64,000 nucleotides of DNA, taken from Paralithodes platypus. Taxonomy: Eukaryota; Arthropoda; Malacostraca; Decapoda; Lithodidae. Shown here one piece after another: positions 31,780 through 43,387 of this stretch. The position numbers and the translations under genes are program-made. The DNA lies in assembly GCA_032716605.1 (NCBI GenBank), contig CM064495.1, forward strand, positions 21,195,676 to 21,259,675, written 5' to 3'. The notes under the pieces were generated by a model. It saw only the letters and a list, made by a program, of their open reading frames with translations, did not search any database and had not been told where the DNA came from. Each line of letters begins with the position of its first letter. Positions within the stretch are counted from its first letter, which is position 1.

Positions 31780-33420
31780 ACTGTACCCGATGCCGTAAAG
31801 CTACACAAGTACGCTTTGGTTTATCTAGAGCGACCGACAGGTAGCGTGTCAAGAATATATGGTTGGAAGCCCAAAGCTGGGTCTTAGCAATACCCTCAAT
31901 TGAAATTTTTTGTAAAATTCTGAGAGACACCGCCCACTTCCTAATGTCGTGACTCGACCAAACACGCCGGGGTTGCTTTCCTTAACCCGGGAACTGCGGG
32001 AAGACTCTTAAGAGTTCCCCCGGCGGACTGCGGGAAGACTCTTAAGAGTCAGAGAAAAAAAAAAAAAATGTAAACATCAATTGTTTTTTTTTTTTTTTTT
32101 TTTGTTTTTTTTGCCCCTGGGCCATGCAAAATATCACTCCTCTACCTCCCCACTTTCCTCCCCTCCTTCTGTTATCACCTATTTTCCCTGTTATTCCCTT
32201 ATTCTGAGGTATATTTTCATGCTAACATTAGCGAGTTGCAAGCAGGGCATTGTCATCTCTGTTAGCAAGCAAGTGCAAGAGAGAAAGAGAGAGTATCGAT
32301 CGACTGTGTCTCAGTGGCCTTGGGGGAAATTGGCGGGAAAGCAGGTTGCCTCACCCATACATTATATAACTCGCGGCCTGTATCTCCGATTTTGACCATC
32401 CAAACGCTGTTTTCACTCGTTTTATTGTTGTTTCAGGTTAATACCTTTATAATCAACCCATAATAGGCGCGTATGGATAAGTATTAATGCTATTTATGGT
32501 AAAATGAATATTTTAGTGATGGAAACCGCTCAAATACGTCAGCACAGGCGGACGTTTCTAATTACCCCCATGCGCACTTCTTAGGTTTTAATAATGTCTA
32601 CTATTAAAGAAGCTAACTTCCGTTTCGTAGCACGCATACCTGTTCGGTTCACCAATAAAGCACCTGGTTGGCGAGGTTGCGCAGCCCTCATAAACTTTGT
32701 GAGTGCTTGCACAGGACATAACATGTGATGAATGAGGCCCCTCTTGAGGGCCGGGACTGAAAATTCAGAAAAGACATGATCTGAATGTTAATTTTTTGCA
32801 ATAAATGAGGGAGACGGCGCGATTTTGTACATGGTCGTGCAGCCTCCCAAACCTGAGACAGTTTGGTTCGTTGCTCATCGCCGCCAGCTCTGATACCCGG
32901 TGTCCAGTGGCAAGCGCCATGAGAATAACCGCTTTCTTAAAAAGTGAGTCAAAGTCCGGCGCATGATTATACTTGCGGGATTGTAGCAATTCCAAAGCTT
33001 TATCAAGGGACCAGGTAGGCATGAGCTGGCGAGGAGGAGGACGAAGTTTGAAACATGCCCTCATAAAACCTTTCTCCTCCGCCTGCGGTATAGAAAGGCC
33101 GGTGAGATCAAGGAAGGGGGTCCTAATGGCGGACAGATGATTCTTTAACGTTATATCCGAAAAATGTTTCTGCTCAAACAGATATTCTAAGTACTTATAC
33201 TAAGGCTGACGAAGCAGTTGTCTGCCTCAATTCCACAATCCAGGTCGTAAAAGTTTTCCAATGTGATTGATATTGTCTCCTGGTAGATGGGGTGTACTGA
33301 TTCAAGAGCTTTTGAGTGACACTAGGCCCAAATTTATTTAGCCATTTGGCTGAGAAAATATCCATAAGGCAAAACTGAGAGAGGTCCGAAGGTTGCAAAT
33401 CGCTTCCAAGTGGAAGGCGG
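31780..33420 (-). pseudogene. DIRS tyrosine recombinase
   Basis: The N-terminal core-binding part reads LLNQYTPSTRRQYQSHWKTF (about 33250-33320). The catalytic domain follows: the first Arg in MALATGHRVSELAAM (about 32880-32925), a stretch with ALTKFMRAAQPRQPGALLVN, then, beyond a TTAA element and a frameshift, SHDIRKWAVSL (H-x-x-R, about 31925-31960) and FLTRYLSV with the presumed nucleophilic Tyr (about 31850). All of R, H-x-x-R and Y are present. The enzyme would insert a double-stranded circle by recombination. Frameshifts near 33190 and 31935 and the 31982-32591 insertion inactivate it. Confidence 0.85.
31982..32591 (+). mobile_element. TTAA element, group C, in the DIRS recombinase gene
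   Basis: 610 bp with TTAA at 31982-31985 and 32588-32591. The left end CCCGGGAACTGCGGGAAG is inverted (imperfectly) at the right. It contains two GACTCTTAAGAG palindromes. Related copies of 604 bp are at 50607-51210 and 51787-52390. Removing it with one TTAA joins the recombinase frame through LIVDI and IKESNPG. Confidence 0.9.
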
Positions 33421-34980
33421 AGACCGGGAGGGATACCGGGGTCCGGCACAGCTGTTGCAATTGGTGGTACCATACCTGAGCCGGCCAGAGCGGCGCAATC
33501 AGCGCTACTCGGCCCCGGTAATCCCTTAGTTTGTGAATGACCTTGCACATTAACACAGTCTGGTGGCGGAAACAGATAGATCGAGGTCCACTTGTTCCAG
33601 CCCACCAGCAATGCATCGGGTCCCCCGCCGGGGTTACCTCGTGACGGGTCAGAAAGAGTGGCAGTCTGTGGATCTGCGTTGACGCAAACAAGTCTACTTG
33701 TGGACGAGCCGGCTTTGCAATTATCTTGTTGAAGATCACCTGTTTGATTGTCCATTCTACTAAAGTACTCCGCCGGCGAGAGAGAGCGTCTGCCCAGACG
33801 TTCGCCCACGCCGGGGAGGTAAGTGGCATGCAGATGAATCCCTAGCGAGTCTGCTAGGGTAAAAATTTGTTCTGAAACTCTCAACAACTCTCGTGACCTC
33901 ACTGAGCCTTGCTTCTGAATGCAAAAAACTGCAGTTTGATTTTCCATTCTGAATGCTATTGATTTGTTCTCCAAAGTTGTGCCGTGAGTTTGGAGAAAAA
34001 AACAGGGGAACTAAAAGCTCCTGCTTGTTGATATGTGACTGACTGTTTGCCCCCCAAATGTCTTGTCCCTGGTGGCCTAGACTTGACTGATATCCCCACC
34101 CCAGGGACCCCGAGGCGTCCGTGTCTATCCAAACCACAGGTGGAGGAGAAACCCATGACATGACTGAGTAGATGACTTCGTGCTTGGTCCAGGCCGAGAG
34201 CAAGTTGTGGATTAATGGAGGAATTGGCCATAATTCCTTCTCCGGCAAGAGAGGGCACACTTTGTTGCCTTCCAGGATTAATCGCTTGGTTTTCAGTTGG
34301 CCTAGTTTGACAGTTAATTGTATCCAGTTGAGAGAACCGATCAGGGAATCCCACATTTTCCTGGTCGTATCCAGACTGGAGGAACCGGAACAGTTTCCTT
34401 CGAAACCTGTTGCGCTTGCCCGCACTCTGTGTAAGAGTCAGAGCGGCGGTATCCCAGATCAGCCCTATCCACTGAATCGTCCTTGAGGGGACAAGGCGTG
34501 ACTTTGCCAAGTTCACCTTGAACCCTTGGGCTTGTACATGAGCTAACACTCGGTTGACATGATCCTGGCATAATTCTAAGGAGTTTGCCACTACTAGCCA
34601 AGCGTCCAGATACCAAAACACCTGTATGCCTTGAACTAATAGGGGTAAAAGGGCTTGCCTGACAAGCTTGGTGAAACCTCTTGGTGCTAGGTTCAGCCCG
34701 AATGGCATCCTTTGACAGACGTAAGTCTCTTGCCGGATTCTCAAGGCGAGAAACTTTTGGAACCTCTTGTTTATAGGGACATGCCAATAGGCATCTTTGA
34801 GTTCGATCGAACACGTCTAACCTTGCGGTGGGAGTGCGAGTCTGAGTTGTTGTATAGTCAGCATCCTGAAGGGTGAATTCTCTATAAATGTGTTCAGTTG
34901 CGAGAGATCTAGAACTGGGCGCATTTGCACACTGTCCCTTTTTGGCACTAAAAAGAGGTGCGACATGAAAACTAGTTGGG
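33421..34980 (-). pseudogene. DIRS reverse transcriptase and RNase H
   Basis: RT begins near 34970 with MSHLFLVPKRDSVQMRPVLD and SQLNTF. A TAG at 34817-34819 replaces a probable Trp codon before ELKDAYWHVPI. QRMPFGLNLAPRGFTK and the catalytic box follow; the box reads YLDA instead of the usual YLDD (Ala codon 34601-34603). After a frameshift near 34360, RNase H shows VWIDTDASGSLGWG and the E in NKQELL, then, shifted again, ANVWADALSRR. A linker with PQVDLFAS leads to the recombinase. Loss of a catalytic Asp by itself would kill polymerase activity. Confidence 0.87.
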
Positions 34981-35219
34981 ATGCATTGACTGGAATAAGA
35001 ACTCATTTGGCAATCATTTCTTGTACTACGGCCTCCTCCTCCTCCTGAGACACTGGGGTATACTCCTGCGGCTGACGCAGTCGGGGTCGCCAGAGCCATC
35101 GCCAGGTGATTCCTTTGCTCACTACTTTTCTGGCCCAGGCATACTTGGGCCAGGCTGAGCGGAATGAACGGAACGACCCCAGGTACGACCAGGCTTCGTC
35201 CGTCACGGCAACTTCCCAA

Positions 35220-35757
35220 TCCCGGGTCTCTGAGCTCGACTCCAGGATGTTGGGAGGATGAGTGGCTAGTTTTTTGGAGGGGGGAGGTGTGTTGGTATCG
35301 GACGCTTGACTAGTTTTGGCTTGTGTAGTGTTCGGATTACCTTTATATGGGGCCTTACCTTTATACCCATGAGGCTCACCTTGTTTGGTTTTGTACTGAG
35401 AACCTCCCTGCTGAGGGGGTAGTCTAGGGTCTCGAGACGACTGTCTTGGATGTGGTTGGTACTGCTTGTGACTGCCCCTTGATTTATGAAAGGGTTTCTT
35501 GGGGGGGGTCCTTCCTCACTTGGGAGGTAACCTGTTTCCAACCACTTACCAAATTAAAGACTAAGCTCCAAGTTTCAGTGTTAAGAAGGGTAGCCGTAAG
35601 CACCGGGGATAGAGTTACCCGGCGACCTATGTCCGCCGGCAACTTCTTTACCAGATGCACTCTCAAATCTTGGCGAGCTCGTACCGCCTCCAAAATCGCG
35701 ATTCTATTGTCGCCTAGGGACTGAATGGCATTTTGAAGTGACAGTCTACGAGACAGC
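35220..35757 (-). other. DIRS gag-RT junction region
   Basis: Minus-strand frames are open here in pieces (for example 35266-35541 and 35484-35693) with basic, proline- and glutamine-rich sequence. It probably joined gag to RT, but the correct frame could not be chosen. Confidence 0.4.
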
Positions 35758-37511
35758 TCAATGGTTCTCCGAATCAGTGACGGCCGAGATTGTACGTGCT
35801 AGAGAGGCGGCTACTTGATGGCTCACCAAGTATTGAGAGAACATCCGGTAAGCCTTATTCCGTAACCTAAAATCTCGCTCCAAGTGAGCAGGTGGTGGTG
35901 GAGAAAAGGGGTCATCTAAGGCATGCAAGGATACTTTGGTGGCCGCCAGAAAAGTTAGTAAGGGTACTGCTTTGGACACTGGTAGAGAAAAATTAGTGTG
36001 ATTCTCTTGGGGAATTTGGTGTGACACTTTGGATGTAATAGTAATGGCAAATACCTGGGCCTCAAGTTCCCAATCCAACCACGGGCCGGCGCCCACCTGC
36101 CGCATCTGCAGAACCAGGTTCTGAGCTTGGTCCAGAGCCGGAGTTGTAGCCAACTCCGGCGTAATAGCATTTAAGGCCTTGACATCATTGATGCCATCAG
36201 CCTTCGACCAGTCAGCGAAAAGTCGTGCAGAAGCGGCGGAAGGGACTGCCGGAGCAGGTGAATACACAAAATATGCTGGATTAAGGGGACTAGGTACACC
36301 TTTAATTAGAACTTCTAGCACCCTCCCTGTCTCGTCTTTAGCCCTAAATTTACGATTCTTATTAATCTCTACGAACCATTCCATGGGAACTGGTATCTTT
36401 GGATGAATTTGAACTAGCTTCAGAATAATTACTTGGAAGCGACTGAGGAGCCGGGGAGAACATAGGATCCGCCGGCTACTCACTCTGCTCCAAGAGTTCA
36501 TGTGATAATAACTCTTGCGAGTCCTCGTGATCCCTCAGGGGGCCAAGACAAATCAGGCACCGAAGATGGCAACACGTTGGTGTTGCTATCCTCAGTCTGT
36601 TCTAGAGAAGGTTCTGGATGGCGCCAGTAACCTCCTGCCGCCAAGGGCTGGGGGTCCTGGTCCATCGGAGATATAACTTGTGCCCCCGCCGGACGACCTC
36701 TAAAATGATCGGCCATTACTCTACTATGGCCTGTTGATTTTACACCCCGGGGAACTAGAGATAATTTTGGTATTGCAAACGTTACATCCGAAGTTACATG
36801 CCTAGAATGTTCCTCACTAGTAGTGGGAGTCTGAGAGTCGGAGGGCGGTGACAGTTGTGGGGTCTCCCGCCGGCTGCTTGAAGAGGTATACTCTTCTCAT
36901 CGGCGTTTGTGGGACCTCGAAGAGTCCGAGGTAGAGTGGTGAACGCGGTGCCATGGAGACTTTGACCTGGACTTCGACCTCCGCCGCGTGGCACGGGTCG
37001 AGGAGGGGACCTCTGTGATGTCGCTCTCACTACTACTATTGACATATTCTTTGCTTATGGCTTTAGTTTTGATCTTAGGTCTGACCGATTTAGAGGGACC
37101 GGGTTTTACTAAAGGTGACTTTATAATAAGCTTCTCCCATAGGACCTCATCATCACACTGGAGGGCCTTATGGGCAACATCTTTAGCATATGTATTGAAT
37201 GTCGCTTTAACTTCATGTCAAGCCGCCAAACATGAAAGGTCTGCTTTAGCTAACAAGGCGGACTTTAATTCTGAGCAAATGTCGCACTTTTTTGACAACC
37301 ACACGCCGCGTGAGCGATCGAGGCACTTGACACATTTCGTGCAGAAAGTATGAGCAAACACTGGTAAGAGGGAACAAGTGGGGGCAGCACAAAGATCAAA
37401 TCTGGGCATAGTGCCGTTCAAAGAGAGGGTCCCCTCCTCCGTCGGGATCCGATGGCCAACTCCGCCGGAAGGGAAGTCAGGGGGCCTGGAAAGAAAATTT
37501 CCAGGAATCAA
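35758..37511 (-). pseudogene. DIRS gag-like ORF1 (broken)
   Basis: From 37511 the frame contains a cysteine-rich finger (CAAPTC, CTKCVKC, KKCDIC), a TGA at 37218-37220, an acidic/serine stretch and an Arg-Ser region (RRRSKSRSKSPW), then a TGA at 36897-36899. It continues to about 36500, shifts frame, and runs on as a 240-residue helical domain with YFVYSPAPAVPSAASARLF and FRLRNKAYRMFSQYLVS, ending at 35758. DIRS ORF1 proteins are thought to be gag-like; no enzyme motif is present. Placement upstream of RT supports the call. Confidence 0.75.
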
Positions 37512-38653
37512 TGCTAATAAGGATAACCTGCGAGGTATTATACATCTTATCTCAAATCTGCCGGAAACTTAGTGAAAAGTGCACACTTATTCTAACCTTC
37601 CGCCGGATCTGTCTAGCTGAATTTCTCACAATTTTACCTGTGACAAGCGTCACAGGTCCCTTGACCGTATTAAGTTTGTGACTGTATCTAACCAGTTTGC
37701 AAAACTAATATATCACGTAGTGAACACTTGACTGATGTTGCCGCGGGCGATGAAGTCGTTACGTGTCACTAGGCCAGACAGGGTAAGTTCCCTCGGCGAG
37801 CCGAGATGGTGGCCCTGGTAGGAATGCAATTCCGCCGGGAGAGTGGTTCAGCCAAACCACGCCGGGATCTTCTGAATGTTCCTATCCGCCAGAGGCGGAT
37901 ACTTGGCCCACTGCACGGGCCGCCGGAACAAACAAAAACTGCCGGGAAACTGGGATGGCACAGCCCTTTTCCTGCAGTCCCACACACATATAATAAAATG
38001 CATCATGACATATAGGGACGTCTCCCAAGCCCCAAACGTTCGAGCTAGCATGCTAGAACCAACACTGGGGGAAACAAACTTAATCAATAACAGAAAAATT
38101 TAGACACCTAAATTACCTGTAGCCTATGACGGAGACTCCTAATTATGACGACCACGTAAACCGAAGACATCCCAGCCGAAGACACTCGAGAACCCGCAGC
38201 CGCACCAAGTAGAGGGAGGCCTTCATCAAGGGGCCTAAGCAAAACACGAACCCTGGAAGGTGGAGCACCACGTGCAGACACCCATAAACCAGAGCATTTG
38301 CTGATAAATGTAGAATGTGGCATATACTATCCTCAATAATGACAGTCTGTATCATGCCTTGTAGCGTGGTCGCCTTCTAGCTAAGTAAACACAACAGCTA
38401 AGGCATCATACACAAATAAAACAACACACGCGGTCCACCCAACCGGGACACCTGGACGCCTGTGACAATGGTACCCTATTTTAACACACTTCTCCTGCGG
38501 ACCGACCAATCTGGCAGCCGTGCTAGCTAATCTAAACCTTGTTACTGCAACACAGATATATACAAATGAGTAAGGACTCACTAGAAGCTCTGCGAACGTC
38601 GAATGAAGCGAACACGGCGCAAGCCCTGTGATTGGGAGGGACGCGGAAGAAGG
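37512..38653. other. DIRS 5' leader
   Basis: No coherent coding frame was found between the right terminal repeat and ORF1. GCCGG-rich short repeats occur throughout. Confidence 0.5.
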
Positions 38654-38955
38654 AAGGACGAGGATGGCCGCTAGGGGGCCTGGTATCGGGGAAGCAAAAC
38701 ATGAGAAATCCACATATATGGCAAGTCATACAATAACGGATATTAATTTATCTTTTTATTTTTTATTTTTTACAGAGTTTTTTTCTGTAGGGTACCCAAT
38801 CAAAATGACGATCCCATAAGGGAATTAGGCGTGCACTTGTGATGAGTACTCCATGATCTTCCGCGCGGGTTATTCAAATTGCTGGCGCAGGATGTTGAAT
38901 GGAGACTATTAATGTTAATAGGCGAAGTCGTCAATGATGAAGGGGCCCTATTTAA
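38654..38955. repeat. DIRS right inverted terminal repeat
   Basis: Intact repeat, the uninterrupted partner of 30374-31110. On the minus strand it starts TTAAATAGGGCCCCTTC and is the 5' end of the element, where a promoter is expected. Confidence 0.9.
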
Positions 38956-41065
38956 TAGTCTATTGTCCACTAGCCATTCACTACATGATTCTAGTTCTTT
39001 GGAAAGTGAAGTGGCAATATTTATTGGGTCTTTTCCTGAAACCAGAAGCACGCTGTCGTCAGCATACAGTAATAATTCACACGAGACGCTCAGTTCCATG
39101 TCGTTCACATAACAGAGAAAGAGTAAGGGACCAAAGATGCTTCCCTGTGGGACCCCACAGTTAATTGGCATAGGATCAGATATATTATCATCAATTTTGA
39201 CTCTTTGTGTAATACCACTAAGATAAGATTTAACACCTTACGAGCGGCCTATGCGGTTTATTATATGTACCGCACAGCGGGGTGTTTTTAGCCAAAATAG
39301 GGCTGTTTACGTGATCATTTTCATGCCTAAATAAGACCCAGAACGTAAAACAAGTACCTATCCCTGAAAGGGCATAAACAGAGCTTTCGAATGACACCAT
39401 AACGATCCTTGTATGATGGATAGTTTTCTTGCAATAACCGTGCAACGCGAGTGCAAAAAGCAGGTAATTCGGTACTTTCGGTACATAATTGAGTATGTAG
39501 CGAGTGAGAGAGGGAGGAGGGAGCTGAGATTTGTGTCAGTAGGTTCGCCGCGGTGGTCTGGAGCAGTCATACGCTCGCTAGTCTCCTGCCACCACTTGTC
39601 TCTCTCTCTCAGCCACATTACGTGCTGAAATTGCCACTCGACCTATGTCGAGCGCCGCCACATAGTCCAGCTTTTTTTAACTCGACTTATGTTGCTCGCC
39701 GCTAATTAAGGGTTAAACCAGTTCACTGACCCAATGCCCATTGCTTGTAGTTTATTACATAGGATATCATGGTCTACTGTGTCAAACGCTTTTTGTAGAT
39801 CAAGAAGAACCATACCGGTGTAGTTACCTTTAGACATTTCTTTATGTATGTGGTCTGTTAAGTGGATGAGACCGGAGTCTGTCGAGTACATGCATCTGAA
39901 ACCTGATTGAAACTTATAGAATAGATAATTATCTTTGAGGTAGTGTTCAATTTGGGTGTATACCGCTCTTTCACGGATTTTAGATACAATACATAATATG
40001 CGAACTGGTCTGTAGTTGCCAACTTCTAGTTTATTTCCTTTCTTGAATAGAGGGGTTACAATAGCTTCCTTCAGTTCAGCAGGTAGTGTTGGTGTTAATT
40101 GACAGGTTGATGATGTGGGTTAGAAGACCTGCTATACCAATGGCTCCATCTCGTAGAAATTTGGCAGGAATTTTGTCTGGTCCTGTGCTTTTATGTACAT
40201 TTAGGTTAGAGAGCTCGTCAAAAGTGTATTTTGGTGTTACATTTTGCAATCCAAATGTGTTCAGGTGTATGCCTTTATCTCTGTAGAAATTTCGAAAGGT
40301 GGCCGTTGTTGTCGTGTATTTATTGAGAGGTTGCGGTAGGTTCTGTGCAAGTGTGTTTGCTATGGAGGTGAAGGAGTTGAAGTAGCTTGAAATTTGCCGT
40401 TTATCGTGGCAAATCTGATCATTAATGTTGAGAGCAATATTAGTGTTAGACGAATCCCTTGCCTTGTTGCTGTAGCCTGTTGTTTGTAGGAGCCTCCATA
40501 GCTTCTTTGGGTTATTCTGATATTCCTCTGCCTTATTGTGGAAATAATTATTTTTCGCTGATTTTATTTTTCTACTTAGTTTATTCCTGGCCCTGTTGAA
40601 CTCATGTTTCAGACCTTGATCTTGTCTAGGTTTCACTAGCCTTTTTAACAGATTGTCTCTGTGTTCCAGATGGTGTAATATGTCATTGTTGATCCATGGG
40701 TCTGACCTTGCTTTAATTCGTATGTCTTTCAGAGGAGCTATTTCGTCTAGGATGTTTGTGATGATGGTTCTGAAGCCAAGCCATGTGTCATTAACGTTTA
40801 TACTTCCAAACACTGGAGACCAGTCTGTATTCCATAAAATGTCCAGAAATGTTTCTTTGTTGTAGTTTCTGAGTGACCTTGTTTTGATAACCTTGTGATT
40901 CTCTAGGGTAATTTTTGTGCTTTTCCATGTGCAATATGTGATGAAGTGATCACTTATCCCAATCTGTATAACCCCTGATTGGGATATTTTGTCCTCTCTG
41001 TTACAGTTTAGGTGGTCTAATATTGTGACCGTGTTCTCAGAGATACGTGTGGGGTTTGTGATGAG
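38956..41065 (-). pseudogene. LINE III reverse transcriptase (broken, two insertions)
   Basis: From 41065 down: a linker with NREDKISQSGVIQIGISDHF, the long piece 40076-40813 containing NVHKSTGPDKIPAKFLRDGA, VTPLFKKGNKLEVGNYRPV, then VLLDLQKAFDTVDHDILCNK (39706-39891). The group E TTAA element (39230-39716) splits NWF from KSYLSG. The frame resumes with NCGVPQGSIFGPLLFL and the catalytic YADD (about 39056-39067), ending EWLVDNRLL at the DIRS junction. The catalytic aspartates are intact. Confidence 0.82.
39230..39716 (-). mobile_element. TTAA element, group E, in LINE III RT
   Basis: TTAA at 39230-39233 and 39713-39716. On the minus strand it starts CCCTTAATTAGCGGCGAGC and carries GGTGTCATTCGAAAGCTC and CCTTTCAGGGATAGGTAC. 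The inverted copy 45231-45717 aligns along its full length. Removing it with one TTAA joins NWF to KSYLSG in frame. Confidence 0.9.
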
Positions 41066-41241
41066 TTTTTTTTTTTTTTTCTATAGGTGATTGAGGGAGG
41101 CAAAAGGCATAACTGCCTATAGCGAGTGCCTCCCCCATAGTTGAAAGAGTGACAGGGCCCAAATCAAGGGACGTTCGAGCCAAAACGCCTGGACACACGG
41201 AGTTTGAAGCAATTTAAGTCATAGGAAGAGGGAAAGACTGA
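41066..41241 (-). mobile_element. LINE II 3'-end fragment in LINE III
   Basis: On the minus strand it reads the LINE II C-terminus (LNCFKLRVSRRFGSNVP), its 3' UTR and a poly(A) of 15. TTTGTGAT flanks it (41055-41062 and 41242-41249), a target duplication of at least 8 bp. It inserted between the LINE III endonuclease and RT. Confidence 0.85.
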
Positions 41242-41841
41242 TTTGTGATTGTGCATTGTCAGTATGTGCCTATATTCTCGTACAAGCCTATTATTTCGTT
41301 GTTTGTAACACAGGTTAAAATCCCCTAGTATAATGGATTCATTCCGAGGGTCTAGCGATGACAAAGTTCGTTCAAATTTGGTCAAGAATTGTGTGTCGTC
41401 TGGTGGCCTATAGCACACCCCAATTGTGATGGGTCTTGTCCTCGGCATGTGTAGGTCGATCCACAGAGCTTCGTGATTTTCTACATGGAGGTCGGTCCTA
41501 GTTGTGCGTGTGAGGTTGTTTTTTACATACAGACCTACTCTTCCCCCTTGCCTATTGCGATCATTCCTAACCATGTTGAAACCTTGAATGTTTATTTCAC
41601 CATCGTTTATACTTGAATCCAGCCAGGTTTCTGTGATTGCAATTATTGAAGCTTTGGCCTTATTAGCTAACAAGTTTATTTCTGACAATTTATGGTACAT
41701 TGATCTGGCGTTAATGTGGATAAGATGGAGCCCTTTGTTGGTGAAAACTCTGTATTCATCTTTGATTTTTAATGTGTTCTGGCTGGATTCTGAGTTGTTA
41801 ATAGTTGGTTCATTTACATTAATATTCGGTAATGAATGCAA
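41242..41841 (-). pseudogene. LINE III AP endonuclease
   Basis: The frame from 41841 starts MHSLPNINVNEPTINNSE, then the endonuclease: LIHINARSMYHKLSEINLLA (N of the first motif), ITETWLDSS (catalytic Glu), GGRVGLYVKNNL, IGVCYRPPDD and IILGDFNLCY (D and N). The last motif, GISDHF, lies beyond the LINE II fragment at about 40950. All the recognisable catalytic residues are kept. The reading frame is clean over 200 residues, so this segment is well preserved. Confidence 0.85.
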
Positions 41842-41889
41842 GGCACACTTATTGCATAGGAATTCCCGTTCTTCACTGTTGGTCTTCTT

Positions 41890-42180
41890 AGAGATGCACT
41901 TCTACATTTTTACACTTTACACAGTTTTGGATCTTCTGACGTCGTGTTTTGAGAGATTCACAAATAAAACAAATGGGTGCGCGATGTTGTACAGCTGAGT
42001 TCCTACATTTAACACATTCAACTTCGTTTCTACTGTTAACGTAAGTACATCGGTTATGAACAATTTCATTACAACTGTTGCATTGAAAAAGTGAACTCCT
42101 ATTGTTGAAACCAATATTACAGACTATACATAGTTTTTTCTTACTGTTTATCGTACGTCTGGAGGTGTGGTTTGGTCCGC
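41890..42180 (-). pseudogene. LINE III finger domain, copy nearer the endonuclease
   Basis: On the minus strand: KLCIVCNIGFNNRS, FQCNSCNEIVHNRC, CVKCRN, CFICESLKTRRQK and CVKCKN. This is a PHD/RING-like cysteine-histidine pattern just upstream of the endonuclease. A very similar domain is encoded at 42760-42950. Confidence 0.75.
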
Positions 42181-42199
42181 GTCAATCAGCTGTTTGTGC

Positions 42200-42560
42200 G
42201 GGAGAGGGCGGGGAATACTCGCGGTCGGGCTGTGGTTGTTTGCTGTTGTTGTTGTTGTTTTTGTTGTCCGTTGTTGCTGCTTCCCTGTTGATGTGTTTGA
42301 GAGTGCTACCTGTTTTTATTGTTGTTCTTGTTGCATGTTGTGCTACTTGGGTCGCCGATATCTGTGGTATTGATGGTAACGCTGCGGGTAGTGTAGTGTT
42401 GGTGGAGTGGGTACTTTGTACTTTGTACTATTGTAGATGTTTAGGTGACAATCACCACGGTCGATCTGGGGATCCGCCGCTAATGAGCTCGTCCTGGAAT
42501 CTTTACGACTCTGAATCTTACGATTCTTTACTGGACTGTCGATGCCATTTTTATCGGCAC
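42200..42560 (-). other. LINE III low-complexity N-terminal region
   Basis: On the minus strand it encodes Thr/Asn/Gln-rich sequence from CAA/ACA repeats (GTT/TGT on the plus strand). It is probably a diverged LINE III linker upstream of the finger; there is no clear start. Confidence 0.45.
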
Positions 42561-42790
42561 TAGCTCAGAGAAGAGTGTTGAGAGGGGAGAAGGGGTGTTG
42601 GAGAGAGAGGAAGGTGTTGGAGTGGCTTTGTTATGTGTGTTTAGTCTGTATACGTCGTCAGGATGTCCCCTGACTGGGTGCAAGCATGTGAAACATGCTA
42701 GGACGTACTACCGCACCCACTAAATGTCCGCCGTGGCAGGGATTCGATCCCGGGTCTTTCAGATTCACAAACGAGCGTGCTAATGGCTAA
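42561..42790 (-). mobile_element. tRNA-like SINE sequence between the two LINE III finger copies
   Basis: The minus strand reads a B-box-like GGGATCGAATCCC (about 42729-42741) after a head containing TTAGCACGCTCG. The sequence joins the LINE III finger frame abruptly at CES. The rest has no LINE match. It may mark a SINE insertion or a template switch. Edges are approximate. Confidence 0.45.
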
Positions 42791-43162
42791 TTCCCTACAT
42801 TTATCGCATTCCACTTCTTTTCTGCTGGTAACATAAGTACATTGATCGTGTACGGTTTCATTACAAATACTACATTGTGAAGTTGTACTCCTTTTGTTGA
42901 ATCTAATATCGCACACTGTACATAGCTTCCTTTTATTGTTCGTCGTACGTCTGGCGGTGTGGTGATCAGCTGAGCGGTTAGGGTGTGAGTGCGAGGGTTG
43001 GGGACTGTCTGTGGCTATGTCTCCCCCTATGACCACTCCCACCCCCTCCTGTATTTGTTGTTTGATGATGTTGTCCTTGTTCCTGGCTGCTGATGTTGCT
43101 CCATTGTTGATGTTGTTGTGACTGATACCTTCCTTCCTAGCTGCTCCAGTTACATGTTGAGC

Positions 43163-43280
43163 CACCGATAGTGTTGGGTTGTGTTATGGGTTGAATTGGA
43201 GCGTGACGGGAGACTGGGTCGCCGACAGTGTTGGGTTGTGTTGTGGGTTGAAATGGAGTGTGACAGTGACGGGAGACGGG
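43163..43280. repeat. Tandem repeat, two units of about 57 bp
   Basis: Units starting at 43163 and 43219 share AGTGTTGGGTTGTGTT, GGGTTGAA and GACGGGAGAC. They give the repeated HNPTLSxxQ protein segment. Confidence 0.75.
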
Positions 43281-43387
43281 GGTACCTGCTGGCCCAGTTT
43301 GTTATAACAATTTTTTCTGCTAGGGACTGTTGAGATGTCGGTGTCTGTCTTACTTGGTTGGTGGTGAGGTTTCTTCAATGTTGAACT

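Larger units (their letters stand above)
30327..38955 (-). mobile_element. DIRS-type tyrosine-recombinase retrotransposon, structurally complete
   Basis: Coding order on the minus strand is gag-like, RT, RNase H, tyrosine recombinase. Inverted terminal repeats of about 300 bp bound it (30374-31110, itself interrupted, and 38654-38950). An internal complementary region at 31181-31283 matches the complement of both ends joined. There is no integrase or aspartic protease and no target duplication. All of these are DIRS hallmarks. It sits inside LINE III, whose frame resumes on both sides. Two TTAA elements (30591-31035 and 31982-32591) inserted later. Without them it is about 7.6 kb. Multiple stops and shifts disable the proteins. 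Confidence 0.9.

Noticed and set aside
34341..35219. A 292-residue minus-strand open frame
   Set aside because: It is out of frame with the DIRS RT motifs, which are read in another frame over the same bases.
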